64,000 nucleotides of DNA from Propionispora hippei DSM 15287 (GCF_900141835.1 NZ_FQZD01000007.1:1-64000); one strand, 5' to 3'; shown: positions 16,961 through 26,430, counted from the first letter of the stretch. Numbers and translations: made by a program. The notes: generated from the sequence alone by a model not told the origin.

Positions 16961-17590
16961 ATGAAGCTACAATTGGCTATTGATGAGCTTACTGTGGAAG
17001 AAGCGCTGACGGCACTGGAGACGTTAGCTCCTTATGTTGACATTGTTGAAGTGGGAACCCCGCTTCTTATAGACGCCGGAAGGGATGCCATCAGACAGAT
17101 TCATAAGAAATTTCCTGACCTGAAAATTCTATGCGATGCAAAAATCATGGATGCAGGGGCTTATGAGGCGCGCTTGGCCTATGAGGCCGGTGCGGAATAT
17201 GTAACGGTTTTAGGCGTTACAGATGATTTAACAATAAAAGAGTGTGTGAATGAAGCAAGAAAATATGGAAAAAAGGTCATGGTGGATATGATTTGCATCC
17301 CCGATTTGGCTGCACGGGTCCCGGTGATAGAAGCGCTGGGCGTAGACGTCATTGCTGTACACACCGGGGTGGATCAACAGGCCAGGGGAAGAACCCCGCT
17401 GGATGATTTGATTGAAATCCAAAAACATGTCAAGTCTTGTGAGGTTGCGGTGGCCGGTGGTATTAATAGCAAAACGGTTGGCCAATATATAGCCCGGCAG
17501 CCGGATATTTTAATTGTCGGAGGTGGAATCTTCAAAGCTAAGAATCCTATGGAAGAAGCCGGAAAAATTCGTACACTAATGAGAGATTAA
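16961..17590 (+). CDS. 3-hexulose-6-phosphate synthase family enzyme
   Basis: The 209-residue protein belongs to the OMP-decarboxylase suprafamily. Its DAKIMDAG motif (Asp59, Lys61, Asp64), VEVGTPLL (Glu30), VHTGVD and VAVAGGI..VGGGIF match 3-hexulose-6-phosphate synthase more closely than keto-gulonate-6-P decarboxylase. HPS joins formaldehyde to ribulose-5-P or runs backwards. No phosphohexuloisomerase gene lies next to it, unlike formaldehyde-fixing operons. In this operon it may cleave a hexulose phosphate derived from the imported polyol (inference). A terminator follows. Confidence 0.82.
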   Translation: MKLQLAIDELTVEEALTALETLAPYVDIVEVGTPLLIDAGRDAIRQIHKKFPDLKILCDAKIMDAGAYEARLAYEAGAEYVTVLGVTDDLTIKECVNEARKYGKKVMVDMICIPDLAARVPVIEALGVDVIAVHTGVDQQARGRTPLDDLIEIQKHVKSCEVAVAGGINSKTVGQYIARQPDILIVGGGIFKAKNPMEEAGKIRTLMRD

Positions 17591-17604
17591 ATTTGTAGCT
17601 TAGC

Positions 17605-17640
17605 CAGGAGCTTTTGCCCATCGGGTAAAAGCTCCTTTTT
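17605..17640 (+). terminator. Terminator of the polyol PTS operon
   Basis: GGAGCTTTTGCCC and GGGTAAAAGCTCC form a stem with a three-base loop, followed by TTTTT. Confidence 0.9.
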
Positions 17641-17895
17641 ATTTGTCTTGAGTTGGTAATCGATCTAAACTGCAAGAAGTCAGAGATCATGGTTACAGTA
17701 ACGGCAGGAAAAAAGGTTTTCTTGCCAGGAAGGTCATCAAACTGATAATGTAGTGGCGCCGTGAGAAACGGCAGCATAACGACGGAGGAACGCGCCTGAA
17801 CCGGTTCTGTAAGACGGATGGTAAACATTGATTTTTTGTTAAGAAGGATATGTAAAAATTGTCGCGAAATGTTGAAAAAAGGAGGAGTGGCGGTT

Positions 17896-18294
17896 ATGGC
17901 AATTGCAAAGTGGAAAGATGAATACAGTATTGGTATTCCTGAGGTTGATAAACAACACATGAAATTATTTGAAATTGTGAATCGCATACAAGAGTTACTA
18001 TGCGACGAATTTATTACCGACAAGTATGATGGCATCGTGGCAATAATAACGGAATTAAAAGAATATACGATTTACCATTTCAAGATGGAAGAAGACTACA
18101 TGCTAAAGAACGGTTATAAAAAGTTTTTTTCCCATAAGGTGTTGCATCAGGATTTTATAGAAAAGATTAACGCAGTTGATTATTCTAAGATTGATAATGA
18201 ACAAAACAAATATCTTAATGAGATATTGTATTTTGTCTGTGATTGGCTTATAACACATATTCTAAAAGAGGACAGATTGCTGGCTGAAATGTAA
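17896..18294 (+). CDS. Bacteriohemerythrin
   Basis: The 132-residue four-helix protein has the di-iron ligands expected of bacteriohemerythrins: DKQHMKLF (His near 21), YTIYHFKMEEDYM (His and Glu near 57-61), SHKVLHQDF and ITHILKEDRLL (His and Asp). It binds O2 reversibly in the cytoplasm and may deliver or sense it. AGGAGG at about 17881 fixes ATG 17896. It is monocistronic. The 255 bp before it show no other gene. Confidence 0.93.
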   Translation: MAIAKWKDEYSIGIPEVDKQHMKLFEIVNRIQELLCDEFITDKYDGIVAIITELKEYTIYHFKMEEDYMLKNGYKKFFSHKVLHQDFIEKINAVDYSKIDNEQNKYLNEILYFVCDWLITHILKEDRLLAEM

Positions 18295-18311
18295 TTTCTT
18301 TATAACTTTTT

Positions 18312-18333
18312 AAGAGCCGAAAGGCTCTTTTTC
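18312..18333 (+). terminator. Terminator of the bacteriohemerythrin gene
   Basis: AAGAGCC-GAAA-GGCTCTT forms a tetraloop hairpin followed by TTTTCT. Confidence 0.88.
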
Positions 18334-18412
18334 TATTTGCTGAATATTAATGTATTGAAAATAAATAAAATTATCATGGAAAATATTGCATACTAAAAAA
18401 AGTTGCAGTATA

Positions 18413-18486
18413 ATTTGAACAAATAAATAAAATGTTCAAATATTTATAAACGGATATAGACAGTCATTGGGTGCTTCCTGTCTATA
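18413..18486 (+). promoter_or_regulatory. Two inverted repeats ahead of the TetR-chemoreceptor operon
   Basis: ATTTGAACA (18413-18421) and TGTTCAAAT (18433-18441) are exact inverted copies 11 bp apart. TATAGACAG (18455-18463) and CTGTCTATA (18478-18486) form a second exact pair just before the TetR gene. Either could be the TetR operator; the second also contains a TATAAT-like box. Autoregulation is inferred from position. Confidence 0.6.
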
Positions 18487-18504
18487 ATAAAAGGGGGACG
18501 AAAA

Positions 18505-19104
18505 GTGACTGGTCAGAGACGTGATCAGATTTTGGATGCTTTCATGCGGATTGTTGCAGATCACGGCATAAATAGAACAACCATGCGCGATGTTGCACGC
18601 GAAGTAGGCTGTAGTGTGGGGACAATTTATAATGAGTTTGCCAGCAGAGAAGCCCTAATTGACGCCTTGCTTGAGCGGGCACAACAAGAGATGGATCAGC
18701 TATTGAAAGAATTATCGGTGTCTTGCCAGGCTCCTGCGGAAATGCGGCTCCGCCGATTCATGATCGGGTTTGTACAGGCAGTCAATCTCAAAATGCAGAA
18801 AGACCGGGCGTTTACCGAATTTGTCAAGGAAATAAAAAATTTCCGCCATATAGGCTTTAAGCCGACAGATTTGGGAAAGACGATAAAATTGAAGGTGATC
18901 GGCATTCTTGAAGAAATTCTGACACAGGGTGTCCGGGAGGGCACCTTTGAGATTGATAATATTCCATTGACTGCGAAGCTGGTGAGGGAAGCATTTACCG
19001 AATATTTGGTCCCGTTTCTCACGCTTGAAAAAACAATTGAAGACATCGTCGAAGGTGCCCAAGCCATGATGGAGTTGATCATTAAGTCAATTAAGGCAAC
19101 ATAA
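18505..19104 (+). CDS. TetR-family transcriptional regulator
   Basis: The 199-residue protein has a TetR DNA-binding domain at about 5-55 ([20 protein letters not shown], then [20 protein letters not shown]). The remaining helical part should bind an effector; no subfamily was recognised. The start is GTG 18505 after AAGGGGGA. The gene lies 29 bp before a chemoreceptor and is almost certainly co-transcribed with it, an unusual pairing that suggests receptor level depends on the TetR effector. Confidence 0.9.
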   Translation: MTGQRRDQILDAFMRIVADHGINRTTMRDVAREVGCSVGTIYNEFASREALIDALLERAQQEMDQLLKELSVSCQAPAEMRLRRFMIGFVQAVNLKMQKDRAFTEFVKEIKNFRHIGFKPTDLGKTIKLKVIGILEEILTQGVREGTFEIDNIPLTAKLVREAFTEYLVPFLTLEKTIEDIVEGAQAMMELIIKSIKAT

Positions 19105-19133
19105 ACATTGCCAATAGCGGGGGAGAGATTAAG

Positions 19134-20843
19134 ATGTTGCGAAATCTTAAAACATCTGTAAAAATTCTTAGTTTAATTATTCTCATGACACTTTCTTTGC
19201 TTATTGTCGGCTACTTAGGTCATTATGCAACGACGAACATGGCCACGAGCCTTAATGATATGTATAACAATCGCTTGCTGCCGATTCAGTGGCTTAACTC
19301 GGTGCGAGCAGAAAGCAGAATTAATGAAAATCTCACCTTAGCGATTTTCCTCAGTCAGGATAAAGCCAAACAAGCGGTGCTGCTAAAGGAGATCGGCGAA
19401 CATAAGGCCAAAGTGGAAAGCCTGCTTAGCGATTATTCCCAGGCAAAGCTGGATTCTTATGAGGCCCAGACGGTGCCCCAGGTAATGGAGGAAATGAAAG
19501 CCTATCGGGGTGAATGGCAAAGAGCGCTGGATCTGGCGATGGCAGGGAGGCAGGCGGAAGGTTATGCGTATTTTACGCAAAACGCCGCAGGTCATTTGGA
19601 GAGCTTAAATAAGTTGCTGGATGAACTGGTTGAACATAATTCGAAAATCGCAGCAGAGGAAAAAACAGCTAATAATGCTCTTGCGGTGTACAACGACCGT
19701 CTTGGCCTGGCTGCAACGCTAGTGACGGTTCTCATCGCCCTGGGAATGGGTTGGCTGATTTCCCGTTTGATCGCTGTCCCGTTAAATCAGATGGTTTCAC
19801 AAGTAAAGCAGTTGGCGGCCGGAAATCTTGCCGATCGGCAGGCTACGGTAGTATATGAAGATGAAGTCGGCCAACTTAGCAAGGAAGTCAATGTTATGGC
19901 GGGGCACTTGCGTAATTTAGTAGTTAATATTACACAGACTGCCGAGCAGTTGGCGGCAGCTTCGGAAGAATTGACGGCTGGCACCGATCAAGCTGCTCAA
20001 GCGACGGAAGATGTCACAGTTACCATTGCGGAAGTTGCACAAGACGCACAGGAACAGTCAAATGCCATTGAGGATGCTACTAACATCGTCATGCAAATGT
20101 CGACGGCTATTGAACAAATAGCCGGCAATGCCAATACGGTAAGTGGAGCGGCCTCGAAAACCGCTGAAGCTGCCACAGCAGGTTCCCAATCGGCAGATTT
20201 GGTATCGGTCCAAATGGAAAGTATTGAAGAAACGGTGGGAGCTTCAGCACAGGCCGTAGAAAAGCTTGGCGAGCGTTCAAAAGAAATAGGGCAGATTGTC
20301 GATACTATTTCCGGTATTGCCAGCCAGACCAACCTGTTGGCACTCAACGCAGCTATTGAGGCGGCCCGTGCAGGAGAACAGGGACGAGGTTTTGCCGTGG
20401 TCGCCGAAGAAGTGCGTAAACTGGCGGAACAAGCCCAGGAGGCAGCGAGCCAGATTGCTACAATGATCGGTGAAGTCCAGGCCGAAACCAGCAGGGCGGT
20501 TACAGCCATGAACGAGGGCAGCCAGCAGGTAAAAACCGGCGCGGAGGTAGTGGTTAACGCCGGGAAGGGCTTTAAAGAAATCGTCTCGCTTATTGATGAC
20601 GTATCGTCGCAAGTAATGGAAATTTCTTCGGCCATACAGCAGTTGTCAGCGGGTAGTCAGCAGATTGTGACTGCCATGCGTAACATTGATGATATAGGCA
20701 AAAAGTCGGCAAGCCGGACGCAAACAGTTTCGTCGGCCATAGAGGAACATTCCGCATCTATAGAGGAAATCTCATCTTCTAGTCAGGAGTTGTCTATTAT
20801 GGCTGAGAAACTGCAGGGCGCGGTTCACAAATTTAAGGTGTAA
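19134..20843 (+). CDS. Methyl-accepting chemotaxis protein (4HB sensor)
   Basis: The 569-residue receptor has an N-terminal membrane helix (about 10-30), a four-helix-bundle periplasmic sensor with an [21 protein letters not shown] pattern (about 32-185), a second membrane helix (about 190-210), a HAMP domain (about 212-265) and a long signalling coil. The tip reads [20 protein letters not shown] followed by [26 protein letters not shown]. It relays ligand state to CheA/CheW. The RBS before ATG 19134 is GGGGGAGAG. No chemotaxis kinase genes are in the window. Confidence 0.95.
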   Translation: MLRNLKTSVKILSLIILMTLSLLIVGYLGHYATTNMATSLNDMYNNRLLPIQWLNSVRAESRINENLTLAIFLSQDKAKQAVLLKEIGEHKAKVESLLSDYSQAKLDSYEAQTVPQVMEEMKAYRGEWQRALDLAMAGRQAEGYAYFTQNAAGHLESLNKLLDELVEHNSKIAAEEKTANNALAVYNDRLGLAATLVTVLIALGMGWLISRLIAVPLNQMVSQVKQLAAGNLADRQATVVYEDEVGQLSKEVNVMAGHLRNLVVNITQTAEQLAAASEELTAGTDQAAQATEDVTVTIAEVAQDAQEQSNAIEDATNIVMQMSTAIEQIAGNANTVSGAASKTAEAATAGSQSADLVSVQMESIEETVGASAQAVEKLGERSKEIGQIVDTISGIASQTNLLALNAAIEAARAGEQGRGFAVVAEEVRKLAEQAQEAASQIATMIGEVQAETSRAVTAMNEGSQQVKTGAEVVVNAGKGFKEIVSLIDDVSSQVMEISSAIQQLSAGSQQIVTAMRNIDDIGKKSASRTQTVSSAIEEHSASIEEISSSSQELSIMAEKLQGAVHKFKV

Positions 20844-20884
20844 TAGGCTGAAACTTACAGGTTTAGAGGCTGTTGGCAAAATGC

Positions 20885-20924
20885 AAAAAAGGGAGCTGTT
20901 GCACTGAAACAGCTCCCTTTTTTG
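20885..20924 (+). terminator. Terminator of the TetR-chemoreceptor operon
   Basis: AAAAAAGGGAGCTGTT pairs with AACAGCTCCCTTTTTT across a seven-base loop. Confidence 0.9.
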
Positions 20925-20959
20925 CTGTTTTCCTCACGATTTTGTACGCTAAGATTTAA

Positions 20960-20991
20960 TTGACTATAACAATAATGTCATAGTTTATAAT
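20960..20991 (+). promoter_or_regulatory. MerR-type promoter with long spacer and dyad operator
   Basis: TTGACT (20960-20965) and TATAAT (20986-20991) are separated by 20 bp rather than 17. ACTATAACA (20963-20971) and TGTCATAGT (20976-20984) form an imperfect dyad inside the spacer. This is the layout that MerR regulators untwist to activate, and the next gene is MerR-like. Confidence 0.8.
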
Positions 20992-21013
20992 AAAAAGCGG
21001 AGGAGAGTTAACG

Positions 21014-21364
21014 ATGCTGATCAAGGAATTATCTTTAAAAACAGGGGCAAGCATCCGGTCATTGCGATATTATGAAACCAAACATTTACTTCATGCGAAC
21101 AGGCTTGACAATGGTTATCGTGATTACGACGAAACAGCAGTCCAAAAAGTAAAAATCATTCAGTTGTATTTGAGCCTGGGTTTAACGACAGAGGATATTG
21201 TCCGCATTATTGATTGTCCAACTTCGCTTTCAAACAGGCCGTTATGCCAGGCAGCCTATAAGCTTTATAAAACGAAGCTGGAAGAAGTAAATAAGCAGAT
21301 GGCCGTTTTGCAACAGGTGCAAATTCGTCTGGAGGAGCGCATTAATGAACTTGAAAAGAATTAA
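21014..21364 (+). CDS. MerR-family transcriptional regulator
   Basis: The 116-residue protein starts MLIKELSLKTGASIRSLRYY and continues with NGYRDYDETAVQKVKIIQLY, the standard MerR winged helix. A C-terminal helix (about 80-115) should form the coiled-coil dimer. No metal-binding cysteine cluster is seen, so it belongs to the small-molecule or stress branch. ATG 21014 follows GGAGGAGAG. The amidohydrolase gene starts 17 bp after it, and both should be driven from the spacer-operator promoter. Confidence 0.9.
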   Translation: MLIKELSLKTGASIRSLRYYETKHLLHANRLDNGYRDYDETAVQKVKIIQLYLSLGLTTEDIVRIIDCPTSLSNRPLCQAAYKLYKTKLEEVNKQMAVLQQVQIRLEERINELEKN

Positions 21365-21381
21365 GGAAGGAGGATCTTTTT

Positions 21382-22167
21382 ATGATTATCGACAGTCACG
21401 CGCATGTTATACTGCCGCAGGAGCGGCAACTAGAAATGATGAAGCAGGCAGGCGTAGACCGTACTATTTTATTTGCTACGACTATTCATCCGGAAACGGC
21501 ACAAAATCTCGATGAGTTTGCAGTTGAATTGAAAAACTTATATGACATTCTAAACGGAAGAAACAATCCGGTCCAGGCAAGAATAGACTCAAGCATTGAG
21601 CTGGCGCAAACTGTGAAAAGCGACCCTGAGAAATATGTTGGTTTTGGGCCAATTCCGTTGGGACTGTCTTATGAGGAAAATCTGGAGTGGATCAGTCAAT
21701 ATATTTTAGCAAATCATTTTAAAGGGATTGGTGAACTTGCACCGGGTACAGGACAAGTCGGAAAGTTAGAACCCCTGTTTCGGGCATCTCATGAAGCCGG
21801 TGACCTTCCCCTTTGGGTTCATGCCTTTTTCCCTCTGAGCTTTGCTGACATCAGGGAGCTTCTTGGTTTGGCTCAAGCATATCCGACAATTCCTTTGATC
21901 GTAGGGCATTTAGGGGGGATAAACTGGTTGGATACACTGAAAGCAGTACGGGATTTGCCCCAGGTTTATCTTGATTTGTCGGCAACTTTTACGACCATGG
22001 CGCCGTCGTTTGCTATTCAGGAATATCCTGAACGGACTCTCTTTAGTTCAGACGCTCCCTATGCCTCGCCGCTCGCCGCCCGTACCGTACTGGAACAGAT
22101 TGTTCCCGACAAGCAGGTTTTACAAGAAGTTCTGGGCGGAAATATTGCCCGATTATTAAATATTTAG
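21382..22167 (+). CDS. Amidohydrolase-2 family metal-dependent hydrolase
   Basis: The 261-residue TIM-barrel begins MIIDSHAHVILP, giving the HxH metal motif, and later has WVHAFFPL, IVGHLGGINW (His) and SSDAPYASPLAA (Asp), the remaining metal ligands of Amidohydro_2. Such enzymes are hydrolases or decarboxylases acting in the cytoplasm; the substrate is unknown. It pairs with the MerR-type regulator upstream. Confidence 0.88.
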   Translation: MIIDSHAHVILPQERQLEMMKQAGVDRTILFATTIHPETAQNLDEFAVELKNLYDILNGRNNPVQARIDSSIELAQTVKSDPEKYVGFGPIPLGLSYEENLEWISQYILANHFKGIGELAPGTGQVGKLEPLFRASHEAGDLPLWVHAFFPLSFADIRELLGLAQAYPTIPLIVGHLGGINWLDTLKAVRDLPQVYLDLSATFTTMAPSFAIQEYPERTLFSSDAPYASPLAARTVLEQIVPDKQVLQEVLGGNIARLLNI

Positions 22168-22281
22168 AAAAACGGGCCATCAGAAATAGGGGTGTTTTTC
22201 AAATAAGATATTTATTAAAGTAATTCACGTAAAGCTGTTTGTAATCGGCTGAATAAGCTTTAAGCCTATATTTACACGATG

Positions 22282-22324
22282 AATGAGGTTGTACACTGAT
22301 TTTTGGGTGCAGCCTCATTTTAGT
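22282..22324 (+). terminator. Terminator of the MerR-amidohydrolase operon
   Basis: AATGAGGTTGTAC and GTGCAGCCTCATT pair with two G-U pairs and are followed by TTT. Confidence 0.75.
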
Positions 22325-22809
22325 TTGTAGATACGCTTTTTGTAGAATGAGGACGGTATGATTATGCGAACTGTTGTCTAACGGCTGCTGGCGATAATCC
22401 CTGCTGACTAAATGAGACCGTACTTTCCCGGGAGTGGCCTGTTTTCGTGGGATTTACATATTGTAGGGCTATCCCTAGAGGATAGTAATATTCTATAATA
22501 GTGTTTTTTTCTAGCTTTCAAGGTAATTGATGCAGGCATGCCTGTTGTATATAATTTTAAATAGAGGTTGGTAATTTACTTATTTTGTAAGTTTCTTGAG
22601 GAGGTACAACCGTTGTTGGATGGACAGCGTGGGTGAAGGGATAGTAAGTGAACCTTGCGCTAATGACATTGTTCTATAAATTACATTATTTAAAAGAGTT
22701 TATATCTGGAAATATAAAAGGAATTTGTAGAATTTTGTGGAATTATGCCAGAGTTAATTCGAATCAATGTTAAACAATAATTATTTGTAATTAAAAAGGA
22801 GATTAATTA
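22325..22809. other. 485-bp gene-free gap before the second chemoreceptor
   Basis: The gap holds a small hairpin, CTATCC/GGATAG around 22472-22488, a TATAAT box near 22494 and a GAGGAGG site at about 22599 that leads only a few codons. No ORF or known RNA was recognised. Confidence 0.5.
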
Positions 22810-24531
22810 ATGAACTGGTTAAATAATCTAAAAGTAGCACGTAAACTTGCCCTGTTAATTGTTGTATTTGTCACTGCCTTATTATGTGTTGGTGGTGTAG
22901 GGTATTATTTTTTAAATAAAACCAACCAGGCGATGGATAGAATGTACAACGAAAAAATTACTGAACTTGAGCTTATAAATGAAAACCGTGTGTATGCGAG
23001 AAGAATTGAAGGCAACTTGTTTTCGTTAATGGTGACGACCAATGAAACTGAGAATAAAGCATTGGCGGATTCCATTAGTGAGAATGTTAAACTATTTGAT
23101 GCCAACTTGACTAAATTTGAACAAATGCCAATAGATGACAAAAGCAGGGCGGATGTCAAAGAAATGCGGGAAATATTAGGAAAGTACAGAGAAGTAAGAA
23201 GTAAAGTTATTTCTCTTGCCTCACAAAATAAAAATACCGAAGCATATGCTTTATATACTCAGGATGCGAAGCCTTTAGCGGATGGATTTATGCAAAAACT
23301 GATCGTAGTAGGCGAAGAGACAAAAAAATCTGTGGAAGAAATGAATATACAAAATCATAAAGATTTTGTATTCGCGAATACTATGTTTGTTATTGTTATT
23401 CTTTCATCTATTTTACTTGGAATTTTACTTGGAGTATTGATTACCAAAAGAATTACAAAACGCTTGAATGATGTTGCCATCTTTATGGATACCGTAGCCA
23501 AAGGCGACTTTACAAGAGAAGTCTCTCAGCAGAATTTAAATGATAAAAGTGAATTTGGTACTGTATCCAAAGCCGTCGCTACAATGAATAAGAATGTAAA
23601 GGATTTAATTAGACAGTTAGCTAATACTTCCGAACAACTGGCAGCTTCTTCTGAGGAACTGACCGCAAGTGCAGAACAATCGGCTCAAGCCTCTAATCAG
23701 GTAGCAGGATCAGTAACCGAGGTGGCTCAAGGTGCAGAGAAACAACTAGAGCTAGCTCATAATGCAAGCAGCGTAGTCCTTCAAATTTCTAACGCAATTA
23801 ATCAGGTTGCGTCAAATACGGAAACAGTTTCCGATTCTGCCGAAAAGACGGCTATGACGGCTAACAATGGAGAAGAAGCGATTAAACAAGCGGTAAGCCA
23901 GATGCAGATTATTGAAGAGAAAACCAACGCTACGGCTATTGTAATTACAGAGTTAGAAGATAAATCAAAGCAGATTGGGCAAATTGTCGATGTTATTTCC
24001 AGCATTTCAGGGCAAACCAATTTATTGGCTTTAAATGCGGCAATTGAAGCGGCCAGGGCTGGTGAGGCAGGAAGAGGGTTTGCTGTAGTAGCCGAAGAAG
24101 TCAGGAAGTTAGCCGAACAGTCTCAGGATGCGGCAAAACAAATTACTCAGTTGATTAGTGAAGTACAGGCAAAGACCGACAGTGCAGTAACCTATATGAA
24201 TGATGGTAAGAACGAAGTGGATAAAGGGGCTAAGATTGTAACGGTAGCCGGTCAAAGCTTTGGTGAAATTTTGACTATGGTAAAAGACATAACCGGTCAA
24301 ATACACGAAATCTCTGATGCGATCGAGGAGATTACGAGCGGTACTCAAAATGTTGTTAATTCTGTGCAGGATATTGACGATGAAAGCCGGAAAGCCGCTG
24401 AGCAAACTCAGACTATCTCTGCAGCAACGGAAGAACAATCCGCCTCGGTTGAAGAAATTGCATCGTCCAGCAGGAGTTTGGCAAAAATGGCGGAAGAATT
24501 ACGAGTTGCTATCGGAAAATTTAAAATCTAG
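22810..24531 (+). CDS. Methyl-accepting chemotaxis protein (4HB sensor)
   Basis: The 573-residue receptor has membrane helices at about 12-31 and 190-213. The sensor between them carries the 4HB pattern [24 protein letters not shown] spans about 213-268. The signalling tip is [20 protein letters not shown] followed by [23 protein letters not shown] 22810 follows AAAAGGAG. It closely resembles the receptor at 19134, but carries no linked regulator and may sense another ligand. Confidence 0.95.
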   Translation: MNWLNNLKVARKLALLIVVFVTALLCVGGVGYYFLNKTNQAMDRMYNEKITELELINENRVYARRIEGNLFSLMVTTNETENKALADSISENVKLFDANLTKFEQMPIDDKSRADVKEMREILGKYREVRSKVISLASQNKNTEAYALYTQDAKPLADGFMQKLIVVGEETKKSVEEMNIQNHKDFVFANTMFVIVILSSILLGILLGVLITKRITKRLNDVAIFMDTVAKGDFTREVSQQNLNDKSEFGTVSKAVATMNKNVKDLIRQLANTSEQLAASSEELTASAEQSAQASNQVAGSVTEVAQGAEKQLELAHNASSVVLQISNAINQVASNTETVSDSAEKTAMTANNGEEAIKQAVSQMQIIEEKTNATAIVITELEDKSKQIGQIVDVISSISGQTNLLALNAAIEAARAGEAGRGFAVVAEEVRKLAEQSQDAAKQITQLISEVQAKTDSAVTYMNDGKNEVDKGAKIVTVAGQSFGEILTMVKDITGQIHEISDAIEEITSGTQNVVNSVQDIDDESRKAAEQTQTISAATEEQSASVEEIASSSRSLAKMAEELRVAIGKFKI

Positions 24532-24557
24532 CATAATAAAATGGTATAAGTAAAAAT

Positions 24558-24607
24558 AAGGGGTGCTGCATTTCGCTGTTAAGGCGTTTTGCAGCATCCT
24601 TATTTTC
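24558..24607 (+). terminator. Terminator of the second chemoreceptor gene
   Basis: GGGGTGCTGCA and TGCAGCATCCTT pair, with one G-U, and TATTTTC follows. Confidence 0.7.
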
Positions 24608-24647
24608 AAAGCAACGAATTTGCATTCGGTCTGTTATTTATGATTGG

Positions 24648-24693
24648 AGCGGCGTTGCAACACTAAGGCTTGTGTTGCAACGCCGCTTTTTAA
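24648..24693. other. 16-bp perfect inverted repeat upstream of the sigma-54 promoter
   Basis: AGCGGCGTTGCAACAC (24648-24663) and GTGTTGCAACGCCGCT pair exactly, followed by TTTT. It may be a second terminator. Since a terminator already precedes it, and it sits only 30 bp before a sigma-54 promoter, it may instead be the binding site of the activator. Confidence 0.6.
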
Positions 24694-24720
24694 CTTTGAA
24701 GATTCAAGGGTTATGTGTGG

Positions 24721-24736
24721 TGGCATGACATTTGCA
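24721..24736 (+). promoter_or_regulatory. Sigma-54 (-24/-12) promoter of the mannose-type PTS operon
   Basis: TGGCATGACATTTGCA matches the TGGCAY-N5-TTGCA consensus, with GG and GC exactly ten bases apart. It lies 43 bp before the first gene. The LevR-type activator encoded at 30284 carries the sigma-54 contact loop GAFTGA and is its natural partner. Confidence 0.88.
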
Positions 24737-24778
24737 CTATATGTTTATGTGGCCACAACAATCGTTAAGGAGAGGGAT

Positions 24779-25735
24779 ATGAAGAAAAAAATTCTAATTG
24801 GCTCCCGGGCACGTTCGCGCGCCGCCAAAATGACCGAACTATTGGAAGCAGCGGGCTACGAATTAATCCTGAACCCCTTTGACAGGACGCTGACCGAGGC
24901 GGAGTTAGTGGAGCGGATACAGGGGGCTAGCGCGATGGTCGCCGGCAGTGATGTGGTAACCCAACGTGTTTTGGAGGCAGGAAGCCCCAGTTTGAAAATT
25001 GTTGCCAAGCAGGGGGTGGGTTATAACACCATCGATGTGGAAACGGCTAAACAGCTTGGTATTGCGGTGACGATTACCCCGGGGGCAAACAGTAAATCAG
25101 TGGCTGATTTGACAATGGGTCTTATCCTTGCCGCAGCAAGAAATATCGCAGGGATGGATCGAGCCATTAGAAATGGCGAATGGTATCGCCATACAGGTGT
25201 TGAACTGAATAATCGAGTGTTAGGCATTGTTGGCACAGGGCATATTGGGCAGGAGGTAGCGAAACGGGCGGTTTCTTTTGGCATGAGCCTCATGGCCTAC
25301 GATACCTGTCCCCGGCAGGAGCTTGTCGATCAATATGCTGTACGTTATGTGGAGCTGGATGAACTTTTTTCAACGGCCGATTTCGTTTCTTTGCATGCGC
25401 CGGCCCTTGCCACAACAGTGGGGATGGTGAACTCGCAGCGGCTTAGTAGAATGAAAAGCACCGCTTTTCTGATTAATACGTCCCGTGGCGAGCTGGTGGT
25501 GGAAGACGCTTTATACGAGGCGTTGCGGCACAACCGAATTGCCGGTGCGGCTTTGGATGTTTTCTGCGAAGAGCCGCCCAGGAATTCTTTGCTGTCCGAG
25601 TTAAGCAATACTACATTTACCGCTCATGCCGGGGCCTATACGGAAGAAGCCATTGTAAATGCCGGTGTCATTGCCGCCGAGGAAATTATTCGGGTGTTAG
25701 CGGGGCAAGAGCCACGCTTTGCCGTTACAAACTAA
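24779..25735 (+). CDS. D-isomer-specific 2-hydroxyacid dehydrogenase (phosphoglycerate dehydrogenase-like)
   Basis: The 318-residue enzyme has the Rossmann motif VLGIVGTGHIGQEVAKRA (about 143-160) and the catalytic set in INTSRGELV (Arg near 233), the EEPP Glu near 262 and TAHAGAYT (His near 282). It interconverts a D-2-hydroxyacid and a 2-oxoacid with NAD(P)H. ATG 24779 after AAGGAGAGGG is chosen; an upstream in-frame ATG would include the sigma-54 promoter. As first gene of the PTS operon it probably acts on the imported sugar acid or its derivative. Confidence 0.88.
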   Translation: MKKKILIGSRARSRAAKMTELLEAAGYELILNPFDRTLTEAELVERIQGASAMVAGSDVVTQRVLEAGSPSLKIVAKQGVGYNTIDVETAKQLGIAVTITPGANSKSVADLTMGLILAAARNIAGMDRAIRNGEWYRHTGVELNNRVLGIVGTGHIGQEVAKRAVSFGMSLMAYDTCPRQELVDQYAVRYVELDELFSTADFVSLHAPALATTVGMVNSQRLSRMKSTAFLINTSRGELVVEDALYEALRHNRIAGAALDVFCEEPPRNSLLSELSNTTFTAHAGAYTEEAIVNAGVIAAEEIIRVLAGQEPRFAVTN

Positions 25736-25761
25736 GGATTGAGAAGGGAGCTATTTCCATC

Positions 25762-26409
25762 GTGCAGACCAAATATGAGATAGTAAAAACAATTGTAGAT
25801 AGCGGTATGGTGTTAATTATTAGGACGGATCAGGAGGACGAAGCAAAAAAGGTTGCCGAAGCGGCGGTAGCGGGCGGTGTCAAAGCGCTTGAAATCACGA
25901 TGAGCTGCGCTAATGCCCTGGGAGTGATTGCCTATCTGGCTGATAAATACAAAGGTCAGGATATTGTAGTCGGCGCGGGAACCATTCTTGATGCGGAAAC
26001 CGCCAATGCCGCCATGCTTGCCGGCGCCAGACTGCTGGTTAGTCCCAATCTGAATCCGGCCATGATCGAACAGGCCAACCGTTATCAGGCGGTGACCATA
26101 TCAGGCGCGATGACGCCGACAGAAGTGCTTAATACTGTGCAAAGCGGCGCGGACTTTGTAAAAATATTCCCCGCCGAGTTCTTAGGCCCCCAATATATTA
26201 AGACGATTAAAGCGCCGTTGCCGCAGGCTGCCATTGTACCAACCGGCGGAGTTAATCCTGCTAATGTGCAGGAATGGTTTGCTGCAGGCAGCAGCGCTTT
26301 AGGTGTGGGCAGCTATATATCGAAGGCGCATAAAAAGGACGGTGATTACGGAAAGGTTACCGCTGCCGCCAGAGAATTTGCGGCAGCGATCAAACAAGCA
26401 AGATCATAA
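25762..26409 (+). CDS. eda: KDPG/KHG-type aldolase
   Basis: The 215-residue TIM-barrel has ALEITMSC (Glu44), SPNLNPAM and DFVKIFPAE with Schiff-base Lys134, the signature of 2-keto-3-deoxy-6-phosphogluconate aldolase. It splits such a sugar acid phosphate into pyruvate and glyceraldehyde-3-P. The start is GTG 25762 after GAAGGGAG. Eda-like aldolases occur in D-glucosaminate and other sugar-acid PTS operons, which fits the neighbours. Confidence 0.88.
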   Translation: MQTKYEIVKTIVDSGMVLIIRTDQEDEAKKVAEAAVAGGVKALEITMSCANALGVIAYLADKYKGQDIVVGAGTILDAETANAAMLAGARLLVSPNLNPAMIEQANRYQAVTISGAMTPTEVLNTVQSGADFVKIFPAEFLGPQYIKTIKAPLPQAAIVPTGGVNPANVQEWFAAGSSALGVGSYISKAHKKDGDYGKVTAAAREFAAAIKQARS

Positions 26410-26430
26410 CGGTGCAAAGGAGTTTTAAAC

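Noticed and set aside
17547-18035. 162-codon minus-strand frame across the hemerythrin start
   Set aside because: It overlaps the terminator, the promoter and the hemerythrin gene and shows no domain.
19997-20635. Long minus-strand frame over the chemoreceptor signalling domain
   Set aside because: Such antisense frames recur over all three chemoreceptors because of their codon bias; no protein family matches.
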